NCBI GenBank assembly: GCA_001661515.1
Contig: LUVW01000014.1
Span: 248,001 to 312,000 of the forward strand
Direction of reading: 5' to 3'
DNA length: 64,000 nt
Origin: Capniomyces stellatus
Taxonomy: Eukaryota > Kickxellomycota > Harpellomycetes > Harpellales > Legeriomycetaceae
The number at the start of each line of letters is the position of its first letter. Positions within the stretch are counted from its first letter, which is position 1. The notes below the pieces were generated by a model, which was given only the letters and a program-made list of their open reading frames with translations, ran no database searches and was not told the origin of the DNA. The translations under genes and the position numbers were made by a program. Shown here one piece after another: positions 42,631 to 54,261 of this stretch.

Positions 42631-44712
42631 TTATTTTTATCATTTTTGTGGGCACCGATTTGGTTAAAGGTATAAAGAAGAATTGTGAATCACTGCTAGG
42701 AAGCACCGACTTGTTAGTGTTCTTTCCCCTCCATTTCCTTTTTTTTTAAAAGGTGCATTTGGTGATATGTGTTGGTGTTTGGCTTATCATAGACGTTGTT
42801 GGTCGTGGTTAATATGAGACCAAAATTGTGGAATGCTTTGGCTTTACGGTGTACATTGAATCAGGGTTTGCCAAATTGGGTATTTTCTTGATGCGATAAA
42901 CATTTTTTTACAATCAAGAAGTTTACTATTATGTAATTTTGGGCAACCCAATTAAAAGTCTGATTGATTAGATTTATATAGGGTGAGTCCGAGAATTGTA
43001 AATTTTGATTTTGGCTCCAAAGTCTTTCTTTTGTGTCATAGTGAGTCCATAAAGATATATTTCATTTCGTTTTCTGTGAAATAAAATAACAAGAAAACGA
43101 AGTAATAAAATGAAGTCAACTTTTAGATTTACCATGGCGTTTTGCTAAAAAGAAGAAAAATATGAGAGAAATGAGAAAAAAACACGTATCCAAACAAGCT
43201 CATTGGGGAGGATTTAAAATTTAAAGTGGAGTGTCTGGAGATATGCCTTATTAATCCGCGCTACTTGGGTATAACTCTGGCCTGGGGTTGTTGAAGGCTA
43301 ATAAAAAACGCAATACAAACCTTTGGTTAAAGGTTTGCAATTTAAAAAAGAGTTGAAGAAAAAATAATGAGATTTATAAAGAAACTATGATGACTATTGG
43401 ATAAAATAAAGTTTTCGAATATGTAACAAGATCAATGAAAAAAATAAAGAAATAAAGAAATAAAAAATCAAGGTTATCTAGTAGAAAGGAATGGAAAGCA
43501 ATCGAAAAAGCGAGATTAAAGGTTTTTTTTTGGGGGGGGAGGGAGACCATTGATAAAAAAAATATAGTGGAAAAAAAAACAAGTTCGGGGTAATATGCAA
43601 AAAATTTGCTACAAAGGAGGTGTAAAAATGTGGGCAGTTTGCCAGTAAACACCAAAAGCAGCTGATAAAGAAAGAGCAACAATTTAGTGATCAATGGAGA
43701 AGGGTTGTGGGTTTAGAGACTAGTCGAGGTTGAGGATCAGCGCTAGTGTATTTTGTAGGTGTAATAATAGACGGTAGATGTGTATACAAGGGTGTGTGAG
43801 ATAATTATAAATTAGAGCGTGTGGGGTGGAGATAAGGAAACTGACTTGATATAGCAAAATTATAAAGTGGAGTGCTTTTACTTGATTGTGAAAATAGCAA
43901 CAGTAAAGGATAGTTGGGAGAAAAGAAGAGAAAACTTTGGTAATGGGCCAAATCAAATCGCAGGCAAAATAAGTACTAGAAGCAAACCAAAGCAAACTGA
44001 TTGGCCAAACTACAAGGCCCTTTACATAACAAAAATTAAAGCAAAAGGAGGGAAACGAGGAATAGGAAAATAAGATTTTAATAATAATAATTTTTTTAAT
44101 CAATTACGACTTTTCTTTTGTATTGGCAATACAAAAAGACGTAGAGCATCAAGAAAATCAAACTGATTCGAATAAAAAAAAATACTTTAAAAAAAAAAAA
44201 AGTTGACTGAAAATAAGGGTTAGAATGGAATAGAAAACTAGGAAATAAGTGAGCGTAAATCAAATTAAAAGAATATAAAAAAAAATAAGAAAACCAAAGC
44301 AAAGATAAGTGATCTTAATTTGCTTTTTTTTTATATTTAAAATATAAGAAAAGAAGCCAAGAGAATTTTTTTAGTTGATTTGAGAATGGATGTTTTAAAA
44401 TTAGCGTATATAAAGAGAGATAAAAAAAAGCAAAAAAAGCAAAAAAAAGCAAAAATAAAATAAAAATATTTTTTTTTAGATTTAAAAATTTTATACATCA
44501 AAGATATAAAATTAAATAAAAAGAATAATATTCTTTAACATAATAAAGAGAAGGAAGGAAAGGAAAGGAAAGAAAAAAAAAAAGCAACGGATAGTAAATA
44601 TACATTTTACTTTTTTGTTTTTTTTAGTCGAGATAAAATTAAATAGAATTAATTTTTTTGTTAAATCAAAACAAGGAGAGTAAATTAATACTACAGAAGA
44701 AGAAGAAAAAAG
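42631..44712. other. purine-rich upstream region of SSC1
   Basis: No gene is supported. From about 43.1 kb onward the + strand is A/G-rich with few C, ending in 'AAGAAGAAGAAAAAAG' before the SSC1 ATG. The open frames called here are low-complexity. The region probably holds the SSC1 promoter and leader. Confidence 0.5.
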
Positions 44713-46731
44713 ATGTATTTGAACAAACTTAGAGTTGCTGCCTACAAGGCACCAAAGCAGATGTCGATGGTTGGAGCTATGTTCGCAAAGACATCAGCAA
44801 GATATATGAGCAGCAAGGTTACAGGAAACGTGATTGGTATTGATCTTGGAACAACCAACTCGTGTGTTGCAGTTATTGAAGGCAAGACAGCCAGAGTGAT
44901 AGAAAACTCAGAGGGAGGACGTACTACACCATCAGTAGTGGCATTCAGCAAGGATGGAGAGCTTTTGGTAGGTATTCCAGCTAAGCGTCAAGCAGTAGTG
45001 AACCCAGAGAACACATTATATGCGACAAAGCGTCTTATTGGAAGAAAGTTTGAAGACAAGGAGGTGCAAAGAGACATCAAGGAGGTGCCATTCAAGATTG
45101 TGCGTCACAGCAACGGAGATGCGTGGTTGGAGTCGTTGGGCAAGACATACTCGCCATCGCAGATTGGAGGATTTGTTGTAGGAAAGATGAAGGAGACAGC
45201 AGAGGCATTTTTGGGAACACCAGTGAAGAACGCAGTGATTACAGTACCAGCGTACTTTAACGATTCGCAGAGACAGGCAACAAAGGATGCGGGATCAATT
45301 TCAGGATTGAATGTGCTTAGAGTGATCAACGAGCCAACGGCAGCAGCGCTTGCATACGGAGTTGAGAAGGACAGTGACAAGGTAGTAGCAGTGTATGATT
45401 TGGGAGGAGGAACATTTGATATTTCGATTCTGGAGATCCAAAAGGGAGTGTTTGAAGTAAAGTCGACACACGGAGACACACATTTGGGAGGAGAAGATTT
45501 CGATATTGTGCTGGTGCGTAAGGTGATTGCAGACTTCAAGAAGGAGTCAGGAATTGATCTCAGCAACGACCGCATGGCGGTACAGCGTATTAGAGAGGCG
45601 TGTGAGAAGGCAAAGGTTGAGCTTTCGTCAACAGTGCAGACAGAAATCAACCTGCCATTCATTACAGCAGATGCATCAGGACCAAAACACATCAACTCAA
45701 AGTTGACAAGATCACAGTTCGAGACATTGGTAGCACCAATGATCAACCGCACAATTGACCCATGCAAGAAGGCATTGAAGGATGCAGGAGTCACACCAAG
45801 GGAAATCGGAGAGGTTATTTTGGTCGGAGGAATGTCAAGAATGCCAAGAGTACAGGAAGTTGTCAAGGAGATTTTCGGACGTGAACCAACCAAGTCAGTG
45901 AACCCAGACGAGGCTGTAGCCGTAGGAGCTGCCATTCAGGGTGGAGTGCTTGCAGGAGAGGTCACAGACATTTTGCTTCTGGACGTAACACCACTTTCGC
46001 TAGGTATTGAGACCCTTGGAGGAGTTTTCACAAGACTGATCACAAGAAACACAACCATTCCAACCAAGAAGTCCCAGGTATTCTCAACTGCCGCTGATGG
46101 CCAAACCGCCGTAGACATCAAAATCTACCAAGGTGAACGTGAGTTGTGCAGAGACAACAAGCTGCTCGGTAACTTCCAGCTCAGCGGATTCCCTCCAGCT
46201 CCAAAGGGTGTCCCACAGATTGAAGTCACCTTTGACATTGACGCTGACGGTATTGTAAATGTTTCCGCCAAGGATCAAGTCACCAACAGGGACCAGTCAA
46301 TCACCCTCACTGCCTCTTCAGGTCTCAGCAAGGACGAGATCGAGGATATGATTGCCAACTCGGAAAAGTACGCTGAAGCCGATAAACAGCGCAGAGAGGT
46401 CATTGAGGCTACTAACGCCGCCGACTCCATCATCTCTGAAACCGAAAAGCACTTGGAAGAATTCAAGGACCAACTCGAAAAGGCCTCAGTTGAACAAATC
46501 AAAACTTCCATCCAGGCCCTCAGAGACATAATTGCCAAGGTCAACTCTGGCGAACTCGTTAAAACCGCTGATGAACTCCGTCAAGAATACCACAACTTGC
46601 AACAACAATCCCTCAAACTGTTCGAACAAGTCTACAAAAAACGTGCTGCTGAAGGTCAATCCTCAACTTCTGACTCCCAGTCATCTTCAACCGCTCAAGA
46701 TGCCGAGTTCAAGGACTCTGAAAAGAAATAA
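44713..46731 (+). CDS. SSC1: mitochondrial Hsp70 (Ssc1/mortalin type)
   Basis: Single-exon gene of 672 residues for the matrix Hsp70 that drives presequence translocation and folding, partner of Mge1 (1097-1822). A presequence of about 35 residues precedes '[18 protein letters not shown]' (about 40-57). Actin-like ATPase motifs follow: '[16 protein letters not shown]' near 230 and '[16 protein letters not shown]' near 370. The linker '[19 protein letters not shown]' (about 418-436) leads to the substrate-binding domain and a lid ending in a Ser-rich, acidic tail. Length and [20 protein letters not shown] forms are those of mitochondrial/DnaK-type Hsp70, not cytosolic. Synonymous codon choice changes sharply: 15 of 15 Ala codons between residues 137 and 296 are GCA/GCG, while 21 of 21 after residue 457 are GCC/GCT. 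Identity is secure. Confidence 0.97.
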   Translation: MYLNKLRVAAYKAPKQMSMVGAMFAKTSARYMSSKVTGNVIGIDLGTTNSCVAVIEGKTARVIENSEGGRTTPSVVAFSKDGELLVGIPAKRQAVVNPENTLYATKRLIGRKFEDKEVQRDIKEVPFKIVRHSNGDAWLESLGKTYSPSQIGGFVVGKMKETAEAFLGTPVKNAVITVPAYFNDSQRQATKDAGSISGLNVLRVINEPTAAALAYGVEKDSDKVVAVYDLGGGTFDISILEIQKGVFEVKSTHGDTHLGGEDFDIVLVRKVIADFKKESGIDLSNDRMAVQRIREACEKAKVELSSTVQTEINLPFITADASGPKHINSKLTRSQFETLVAPMINRTIDPCKKALKDAGVTPREIGEVILVGGMSRMPRVQEVVKEIFGREPTKSVNPDEAVAVGAAIQGGVLAGEVTDILLLDVTPLSLGIETLGGVFTRLITRNTTIPTKKSQVFSTAADGQTAVDIKIYQGERELCRDNKLLGNFQLSGFPPAPKGVPQIEVTFDIDADGIVNVSAKDQVTNRDQSITLTASSGLSKDEIEDMIANSEKYAEADKQRREVIEATNAADSIISETEKHLEEFKDQLEKASVEQIKTSIQALRDIIAKVNSGELVKTADELRQEYHNLQQQSLKLFEQVYKKRAAEGQSSTSDSQSSSTAQDAEFKDSEKK

Positions 46732-47010
46732 TCTCTTCTAGTTTTTATCTTTCTTTTCCTCTTCTCTTCTTACCCCCCCCCCCTTTTTTTTTACCTTTTT
46801 ACCTTTTGATCATTTTTTTTTCTTTTCTTATTATTTATTATTAAATTATATATAACATTCTAGGTATTGGTTAATAGTCTCATTTAACATATCAAAATAG
46901 CGCAGTATCTTTTAAAGTATTGTTTGATATTGTATGTTTTGTTGTGCTGACTTTTGTTGACAATAAACCACGTAAATAAAATAAATAAATAATAATAGGT
47001 AAATTAAAAA
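46732..47010. terminator. pyrimidine-rich 3' region between SSC1 and RPC40
   Basis: Immediately after the SSC1 stop the + strand becomes CT-rich with C and T homopolymer runs (about 46772-46791), then AT-rich with AATAAA elements near 46970. It must serve both convergent transcripts. Confidence 0.5.
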
Positions 47011-48693
47011 CTAGTTTGCAAATGTCGAAATGCTGTTCTTTAGGTTTCTGCATTTGCTTTCAAGAATCTCTATAGCCATACACAGCAGTTCTGGTGGTGA
47101 AATTATCCCTGTTGATTCAATGTTAAAAATGAAATGGTCCCTGATCCTATCCAACCTAACCTTCCCATCAAACTCAGCGTGTCTAAACACCTCCCGACTC
47201 ACCGTATCTTTACGCGCGTTTTTCACAACCGCAACCATCCTACCGCCCCGCTCCTCCAGCTCTATCACTCCTGGCGGAAAGCACTCCTTTAGCTTCTTTG
47301 CATCATCTCCTGATATCTCCTCTAGAAGCGTTATTTCTGGAAGAAGTCGGTACGATGCTGTCGCCACCGGTGAAAATTTCGCATGGTCTTTTCCTATTCC
47401 CTTTTGGCAATGCAGCTCGCATTGGATTTCTTGTCCAGGTCGAAGTTTAGTAAGCATAATGTCATCCATCACCGGCTTAATAGGGCAGTCTTTGAATCTC
47501 TCCAGCTGATCTCCTTTTGGATCCCATTCCAAATCTCCAGAGTATACTGTCGAGTTGATATACTTCTTTTCTGGATCTGTTTCTCCCGCACTGCATTCAT
47601 TATTAACTCTACATTGAACGTTCAGCTTGAACACAATTGTATTTTGATCAGTTGGATCGTCCGTTGCTATTTTATTTGTATAATATTCACACAAATTGTT
47701 ATTATCGCTGTATTCCCTTTTTGTTATTTTTCTTTTTTTCTTGATTATCAATTTGAACCCCGGTCCTTGTTTTAACCCAAAAAAGCATCCTATCGCCCAT
47801 TTACTCTCTCTTTCTACCTATCCGCCTACTCTGACTCTAAGTCACAATAAATATATTCTGCAATTACAATAACACAAACATACCTTCTTTCCAAGTAAAC
47901 TCCCTAGGGTCTGCCTTAATTGGAATCAGCCCAAGTCTATGTGAAAGAATCTCGTCTTGCAAAATTCCTGTGTTATTCAACATATAAACCTTTTCTATCG
48001 CAACCGTTGGAACCTAAAATAATAATAAAAATGCAACACAAATCCTTTCAGTTACTCTTGTTTACGATCGCTACATTAAAAATAGCCCATACATTAAAAT
48101 AAATTCTCTCTCTTCACCAACAACGTATTACATTGAATACAACTTCAAAAAAAAAATACAATTAACAAAAGAATGTTACCTCCGATATCAATATTCTTCG
48201 AAGTGCATTGGCAATTGATGCATCAACTCCAATAAGATCAAATTCCATTTCCGTTGGTGATACTCTCCATATCTTAATTTGCATTTTCTATCATTTACCA
48301 GTTACTATTTTATCAGTATTCCAACTCATACACTACAAACTCTTAATTACACAGCAACACAGAATTTCATTATGCACTAACCTTTTTGGTTTCCTCAATT
48401 GAGTGTGACGAATTGTCTCCAAAATGATTCATTGGGTGATCAGTTGAAGCCACCTACAATTAGATCAACCACTTTTTTTTATTACCGCTTCAACCAGAAA
48501 ATTAAAAACACCGCCCAAAACGTAGACCGCAACCCCATGCCTCATACCCCTACAATACTCTTCCACACTCCCCCCGCAACAATCAACAATCAACCATATA
48601 TATATATATATATATATAAACTCTACCACCAATTCCCACACTTACATCAGTAACAAACTCTTTTTGTATCGATACTCGGTTATTGTCTTGCAT
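47011..48693 (-). CDS. RPC40: RNA polymerase I and III subunit AC40 (Rpc40/RPAC1), five exons
   Basis: The alpha-like subunit shared by RNA polymerases I and III, which pairs with AC19. Exons 48693-48646, 48453-48382, 48287-48180, 48013-47884 and 47666-47011 give 337 residues (yeast Rpc40 335). The conserved core reads '[20 protein letters not shown]', '[20 protein letters not shown]' and '[16 protein letters not shown]'. Exon 5 begins '[19 protein letters not shown]' and includes '[20 protein letters not shown]' and '[14 protein letters not shown]', the RpoA dimerisation region. The last exon has an open extension upstream of its acceptor that starts with TTG; it is intron sequence, since splicing at 47668-47667 joins the family sequence in frame. 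Introns are 94-217 nt. Identity is secure. Confidence 0.93.
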
Positions 48694-49985
48694 CTTTTTT
48701 CAGTTCTCACTTCTTTTTTTTTCTTTTCAAGAATAATATTTCAATTACTGTTCCAAGTTGTTTTTCGTTATCTGCATTTAAAATTGTGGAATTCAAACTA
48801 ATTGAGATTGAGCGTATTGTCTAGCCAAATCTTTTCCCTTGATTTTCAATCACCAACTTTTTTTTTTTTTCGAATTTGAATTTGTATATTTAAAAGCTCC
48901 TTTTTTTTGATTTAAACTTCTGCCTTTTTTTATTGAATTAAACTGTTGCTTTTTTAAAAATAAAAAAATTTTAGTGTTTTAATTTTTTTTTTTTTTTGTT
49001 ATATTTTTCTCTTTGCAGCTTATACAATAGTAAAAAGCTTGATTTTAAATTGAACTGATCGATTTTTTTTTTCCTTAATCCATTTCCATTTCATTTCACT
49101 TTGTTTTTTTCTTCTTTGTTTACTGGAAGCCCCATTACTTTTTCTATATAACTTTCAGAAAAAAAAAGAAAAAGAAAAAAAAGAAAAATGCTATTTTCTT
49201 ATTTCTTTATACGCCAATAAAAATCAAGCTTCTAGATCAACTAATTTTAGTCCAGGCTGTTTGTGCCTTACTACGGATTCTACATCAACTTGAACTAAAC
49301 AATGCCCCGCCCCAAAACTGCTGTTATATGATCCAAAAAGTCAACTTGTTTTTCCTTTTCCCATTTACTCTTCTCAGAATCTCTCTATCAATGGCTCATT
49401 TCTGTGATACGATTTATAATCGCTGTTTTTTAGTGCTGTAGCAATCAGTAGTAACGATATGCTCTTACAAACAGCCTTTCAGTAAACATTTTAAACTACC
49501 AACAAGCTTCTCTTTTTAGTGAAAATAAATAAATAACACAGTGCTCCCCAATCAGCTACATCAGTTGATAATTTGCATCAGTTACCTTTAGCAATGTCGC
49601 AACACTTGGTCAGGTTAACTTTTTACTTTTTTGCTTTTGTTCACTTTTTTTGCTTTTGTTCACTTTTTTTGCTTGTTTATTTTATTTATTTTATTGAATT
49701 TATTGAATTTATTGAATTTATTATTTAATCCTCAAGATCGTTATTATTTTTGTCGCTCCAAAAGCATAAATATCGGAAAGACCATTAACAAAACAGTATC
49801 TGTGTTCATTTCTGTTTCTGACTTTTTAAACTTGGTACAATTTTAAACCTGCGTTTAGTTACTTACTCTCAAACTTCAATTCTGCCAGTTCCCACCTCTT
49901 TTTCAAAAAGCAAAGCATTCCAAGTACGCCCAGCCTTTGTTACTGCCCAAACAGACCAAATTAGCACACACAAAAAAAAGCATAA
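48694..49985. other. divergent upstream region of RPC40 and the MAPEG gene
   Basis: No gene seen. The left part is T-rich on + (A-rich in the RPC40 sense), with repeated T runs up to about 49.1 kb. A TTTATTTTATTGAAT-type direct repeat lies at about 49680-49730. It should contain two promoters. Confidence 0.5.
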
Positions 49986-50441
49986 TTGACAAATAAAATG
50001 ATTACCATCAACAACGAGTTTGCCTGGTGTGGTTTAGCCGCGATGACCATGATTGTTCAGTGCTTCTTTTCAGGAACTGCAGTATACCGCGCCAGAGAAA
50101 AGTACAATGTTCCTTACCCCGACGCGGGAAGCGGCAAGTTTGCCTCAAAGTTACCCGACCACTTATGGATGGAGTTCAACCAAGTTATGCGTGTCCATCA
50201 AAACTACGTTGAACAGATTGCACTCAGCGTTGCATCCGTATTGATCGGTGGCCTATTCTATCCCATTCTCTCTGCAAGCCTCGGCGCCGTTTACATCTTT
50301 GGTCGTGTTGCCTACGGAATTGGCTACATCAACCATGGCCCATCTGGCCGTGGAGCTGGTGCACTTACTTTAAATCTGTCCTTGATTGCTATGTTTGTTA
50401 CTAGCTTTGTCGGTATTTACCACACTATTTCCTCTGCTTAG
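49986..50441 (+). CDS. MGST3: MAPEG family membrane protein, microsomal GST3-like
   Basis: A single-exon protein of 151 residues with the size and four-helix membrane pattern of MAPEG proteins. Human MGST3 has glutathione transferase/peroxidase activity in the ER or outer mitochondrial membrane. The first helix starts at about residue 10 ('FAWCGLAAMTMIVQCFFSGT'), followed by a Arg/Lys/Tyr-rich loop ('VYRAREKYNVPYPD'). The family motif 'EFNQVMRVHQNYVEQIALSV' (residues about 62-81) corresponds to the F-N-x-x-x-R-x-H-Q-N of MGST2/3/LTC4S proteins that shape the glutathione site. Then 'FGRVAYGIGYINHGPSGRGA' (about 107-126) corresponds to the R-x-x-Y-x-x-G-Y motif. Codons are almost all pyrimidine-ending, as in a highly expressed gene. 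Which substrate is used cannot be told. Confidence 0.88.
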   Translation: MTNKMITINNEFAWCGLAAMTMIVQCFFSGTAVYRAREKYNVPYPDAGSGKFASKLPDHLWMEFNQVMRVHQNYVEQIALSVASVLIGGLFYPILSASLGAVYIFGRVAYGIGYINHGPSGRGAGALTLNLSLIAMFVTSFVGIYHTISSA

Positions 50442-51197
50442 GCTAGAACCATTTAAAACGTCACCAACCGCTAATGCCTGCACTTTTACGCTACCTATTC
50501 TTTTTTTGTGCTTTTTTTCGGTTTAATCAAATAAAAATTTCACTTCTAACTTACTTTAGCGCATGTACTTGCTTATTCAAAGACATAAATAAAACATGCT
50601 TTAGTTTCAACTGGGGCTCTTCACGTAGAAAGCAAAATAAATTTCAAACTTAAAAGGCTGAACACCTCAAGCTAAAAAAACAAAAAGATAAAGTGCAAAG
50701 TGATAAGCCATATTAACTAAGCGCTGGGATGTTTACAAATTCTGTATACCCAGTTCAAACACTTTACACGATCATTTGTAGTCGGCTTGTTTAGTTTGAG
50801 AATGCGAAAAAAAAGGCTTTGATTTGGACAATTAATGTGGTTTTGCTATTTCAGCAAAAATAGCTAGGATTGTTTTGAAATTGAAATTGTTATTGTTATT
50901 GTACGATTGGATTCTTTTTGACTGAAAGTATTTGTTTATTTTATCTTTCGAAATCCGGATAGATTAATAGCAAACGTAAAGCCGATTTGTTTGCCTTGCT
51001 TTCCAAGATTGGATTTAAAGAAAACACAAGCTAAGGACAATCCGATAAGAAGTTGATTTCAACCACAAAACCGAATTAAAATAAAGCCAAACCCAAAGTA
51101 CAAAGACAGATAGCGAACAACAAAGACCAGCTAATAAAGTGGAAATTGGAACATTTGATCAATCAATCAAACCGAACAAAAATATAATTCAAGCAGA
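50442..51197. other. intergenic between MAPEG and SET genes
   Basis: No gene seen. The right 150 bases are A-rich with several AACAAA-type runs and form the likely SET leader. Confidence 0.45.
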
Positions 51198-52639
51198 ATG
51201 ACAGCTAACCAAACGAACTCTGCCCTCGAGTCCACAACAAGCCTAGCTTCCCTTTTTGAAGTGCAAGAAAAGTTCACCCCATTAAACGCCGAGCTTCGTA
51301 AGCATGCCCAAAATGTTTAGTTTAGCAATTTCATACAAATGCGTGTACCTATAAACTCGCGTATTAAAATATAACGCAATTCTCCCAAGTAATGTAAAAT
51401 TCAATTGTGAATTTTCAAAGGCCAAATGTCAATAGTTCTGGAATATGTTGGCGTTTAAATTTAGATGAAGCGATCTATCAACTCCAAGCAGTAAATGAGT
51501 ACCGGAAGGCTGGACTATACGAGGAACGCGCTAAAATAATTTCGAAAATACCTAAATTTTGGCTAAAAGCTGTAAGTTTACACACACACAGCCGTGCGCG
51601 CGTTTATATATATATACTTTGTATATTTTGTATATGGGTATATTTCGATTGAATCTATAATGTTACTAAATTTTCTAATCCTAACGGTAATTAACATGAT
51701 TTTTTTGTGCCTAGATTGAGAACCAAAAGATTCTATGTAAGTGCTTAGGCAATGTCTAAATAAACTGTTAACTCTAAATAAACAACTATCACCAAAGTTA
51801 AAAATATACGACATTCTTAAACCCTATAGTTGAACTATCCGGTCAAGAAGACAAGAAGGTAGGTGTTCATACGTGTTGAATTGCCATCTTTGTTATTGAG
51901 CAATGTCTGTTTTGCTAATTTAGTAATGTGCGTCTAATTCTGACATTCAACAATCGTTTATACTGGTTTAAAGGCTCTCGAGTATCTTACCGAAATTAAA
52001 GTCGAGCGTGATCCAGAGTCACCAACCAGCTTCAAGCTGTTTTTTGTAAGTACAGGTTATTTTGATTAGCAATAGTTTAGCAAACACAGTTATTTTATGT
52101 GCCGAGCGTGTCACCAATTGTTTAACCTTCCTAATATCGGTTTGGCTTAAATTTAAGTCAGATATACTACCACCTACCACACCACTAAATAAAGCATGAT
52201 TTTTAATAGGGATTTAGCGAGAATCCATACTTTGAGAATTCGGAGCTGTGCATTTCTGTGCATTTTCAAGACAAAGACCAACCAAAAACATCAACAAACC
52301 CGATAATATGGAAGGAAGGGAAGGTAATATAAACTCAAAATATATTCGTCTACCCATCTATTCGATTATTAGCCATGGCTTTTGACTGTTTGAAACGTAC
52401 AGCACTGACGTTCAATTTATTGCATACCAATTCATTTGACTATATAGTGCCTTGTTCAGCAGAATTGCGATAGTACCGGCCTACCCGATTATGATGGCGA
52501 TGAGAACGGGTTCTTTACATTTTTCACCAACGAAGGCGACTCTGATTTGGCAGAATTGATAGCGAACGACTTTTACCCAAACGCTATCGAGTATTTCCAG
52601 GGGGATTTATTCGAAGAGGATGATGGCTTCGAAGTTTAG
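51198..52639 (+). CDS. SET: SET/NAP family histone chaperone, seven exons
   Basis: A SET/TAF-I type NAP-family protein, a nuclear histone chaperone and phosphatase inhibitor in animals. Exons 51198-51297, 51465-51571, 51715-51736, 51830-51858, 51974-52045, 52210-52323 and 52448-52639 give 211 residues. The dimerisation helix contains 'FEVQEKFTPLNAEL' and 'YEERAKIISKIPKFWLKA', followed by 'ALEYLTEIKVERDPESPTSF', 'GFSENPYFENSEL', 'IIWKEGK' and 'GFFTFFTNEGDSDLAELIAN'. Two exons are only 22 and 29 nt. The protein ends 'DLFEEDDGFEV' and lacks the long acidic tail of animal SET. After the TAG the same frame stays open for 20 more codons with five Asp/Glu before a TAA, so a tail may have been lost, or the TAG may be read through. 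Family identity is strong; it could be called a NAP1-family protein more generally. Confidence 0.88.
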
Positions 52640-53488
52640 GGCTACGATTCAGTTGACACTGATGCGAATGTTGATAACGGCGAACCTAAAAATACTGTCT
52701 AATTTTTTTTGGAATTATCAAAGGCAAAAAGCCAAAACATAGAATAATAATACAACTAATGATGGCTAGCGTAAAAAATATCAATCGTAGATCGTTTGTA
52801 TGCATGTGAGAAGGGAGGGGTGTGTGAATGAGTGAAAGGCGGCGTTATACTGCGTTTCGCATATTATTACTGCTAGATTTTTTTTAAAATAATAATAAAA
52901 GTATACCAGTTTACAAATACAATATACAAATGGTTAAAACCAGAACTGCCTATCCATTTGACTAACACACTAATATCAAGGGTTGACTGAAAGTTTGTAC
53001 TTTTAAAAGCGTATTAGAATTTGTCGACCCTAGTACTGTGTATACATACAAATTAGTGGAGCAACTTTAAATCTTGGTTATTTTTTTTTTTACCAGGTTT
53101 GGAACAAGTGTAATATATGGACTATAACCTAATTAGGTGACCTAGTTATTTATGTTGCGGCAGCAAGAACGACCGTGAGCTTCAAAAGATCTTTAAATTT
53201 TGGGAATAAATACATTTTAAAATCTATTAAAAACGAATATGGTAAAAACACGAAGCTATGTACAACAATCTCTAGTAATGTTTGAATATCTCATCGAGCA
53301 TGATAGTGTTGTGCTGTACGCTTTTGAGTAGCTGTAAAAAAAATAGCATTCTGTATTAAAATCTGCATGTTTTATCCCGGAGCTGTGGAAGTGTGGTTAC
53401 CAAGATGGGCCGGTAGTAGTAATCGGATGTTTATCGCACTGTTGCATATTTTTTTTTCATTTTCAAACGCAGCATGCGAGCCTAAAAT
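52640..53488. other. convergent spacer, no gene confirmed
   Basis: Between the SET stop and the stop of the minus-strand unknown gene. On the minus strand at about 53343-53277 an acceptor-like TTTTTACAG is followed by a 19-codon open frame ending in TAG. I could not join it in frame to the upstream gene, so it is left out. Confidence 0.45.
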
Positions 53489-54261
53489 CTATAGGCTGGT
53501 ATTGATAAGTTCGTAAAGTGCGTTGTAGTTGTTTTTGAATTCTTTGGCTTGGTCTTTTTCTTTCAAAATATTGGTGCCAAGTTCCTTGGTGTTTTTGGAT
53601 CCCGTACTGCCGCTATACTTTGTTTTATTGCAAAGAATCTCATCCTTTGAAGTGTATACCGCATTGTCTTTAAGAACGTTCTAATAGATTATTTTCATTT
53701 ATTTCAAATTCTGATTTAGTTTCAGTCAATGTTAAGTCAAGGCAAATAAGGCTGAGAAATGCGCAGCAGTTATAGCAGCGCCGATAATGCTAACAGTAAT
53801 TGCACTAGAATTCTAGCGGTATTTACCAGTTCCAAAATCAATGAATCGAAATTCGCCAAGACGACATTCAATTGTTGGGATATGCTATCAGATTTGTCTT
53901 TGCGTTGTCTATTCCGATATAAAAAAGGCACCGCTTTACTTTGAATGCACGTAGATGTGGTTAATTAAAATTCAACGATAATGATTGCTAGGAATTGAGA
54001 GGAGAAAAGATGAAGGTATCTTACGAATCTGTTGGTGAGGTACTGTTTAGATTTTCGCCAATTGTCACTAGTAGTTTCTAAAATTAAGAAATCGATTTTA
54101 GTTGGCTTTGTTAGCCATTGTACACATTGTAGACATGATGGATGAAATCGAGTATGGTATTCGTGGCTTACATTATACTCGTTTGACAGATCCGAGGTTA
54201 TCGCTAAAGATCTTGAAACCGGTGTAGGAATTCCATCAGTTTCGTCGCTTTTACTTTGCAT
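53489..54261 (-). CDS. unrecognised 148-residue helical protein, four exons
   Basis: I do not recognise this gene. Exons 54261-54172, 54077-54025, 53938-53827 and 53680-53489 keep one frame through three GT-AG introns (94, 86 and 146 nt) and end in TAG. The protein starts 'MQSKSDETDGIPTPVSRSLA' and is Ser-rich and polar at first. It then has amphipathic segments: 'EYNKLLVTIGENLNS', 'DSISQQLNVVLANFDSLILE', 'LNVLKDNAV', and a Lys-rich C-terminal helix 'KEKDQAKEFKNNYNALYELI'. There is no signal peptide, membrane segment or Cys/His cluster. The size and helical nature would fit a small subunit of a coiled-coil assembly such as Mediator, a kinetochore complex or BLOC/BORC, but no motif decides among them. 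The consistent splicing supports a real gene. Confidence 0.6.

Noticed and set aside
1097..46731. Functional clustering of Mge1 and Ssc1
   Set aside because: The two partner genes lie about 43 kb apart with many unrelated genes between them, so linkage is likely coincidental.
47666..47751. Extra N-terminal part of the last RPC40 exon beginning with Lys-rich sequence
   Set aside because: The frame begins with TTG, not ATG, and an acceptor at 47668-47667 joins exon 4 to family sequence in the right phase.
48180..48300. Apparent frameshift in exon 3 of RPC40
   Set aside because: A first reading suggested an extra T, but rechecking the bases showed an intact frame through the '[10 protein letters not shown]' segment.
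53277..53343. Possible fifth exon of the unknown minus-strand gene after a TTTTTACAG acceptor
   Set aside because: No donor precedes the TAG stop at 53491-53489 in a compatible phase, and 19 open codons are not significant.
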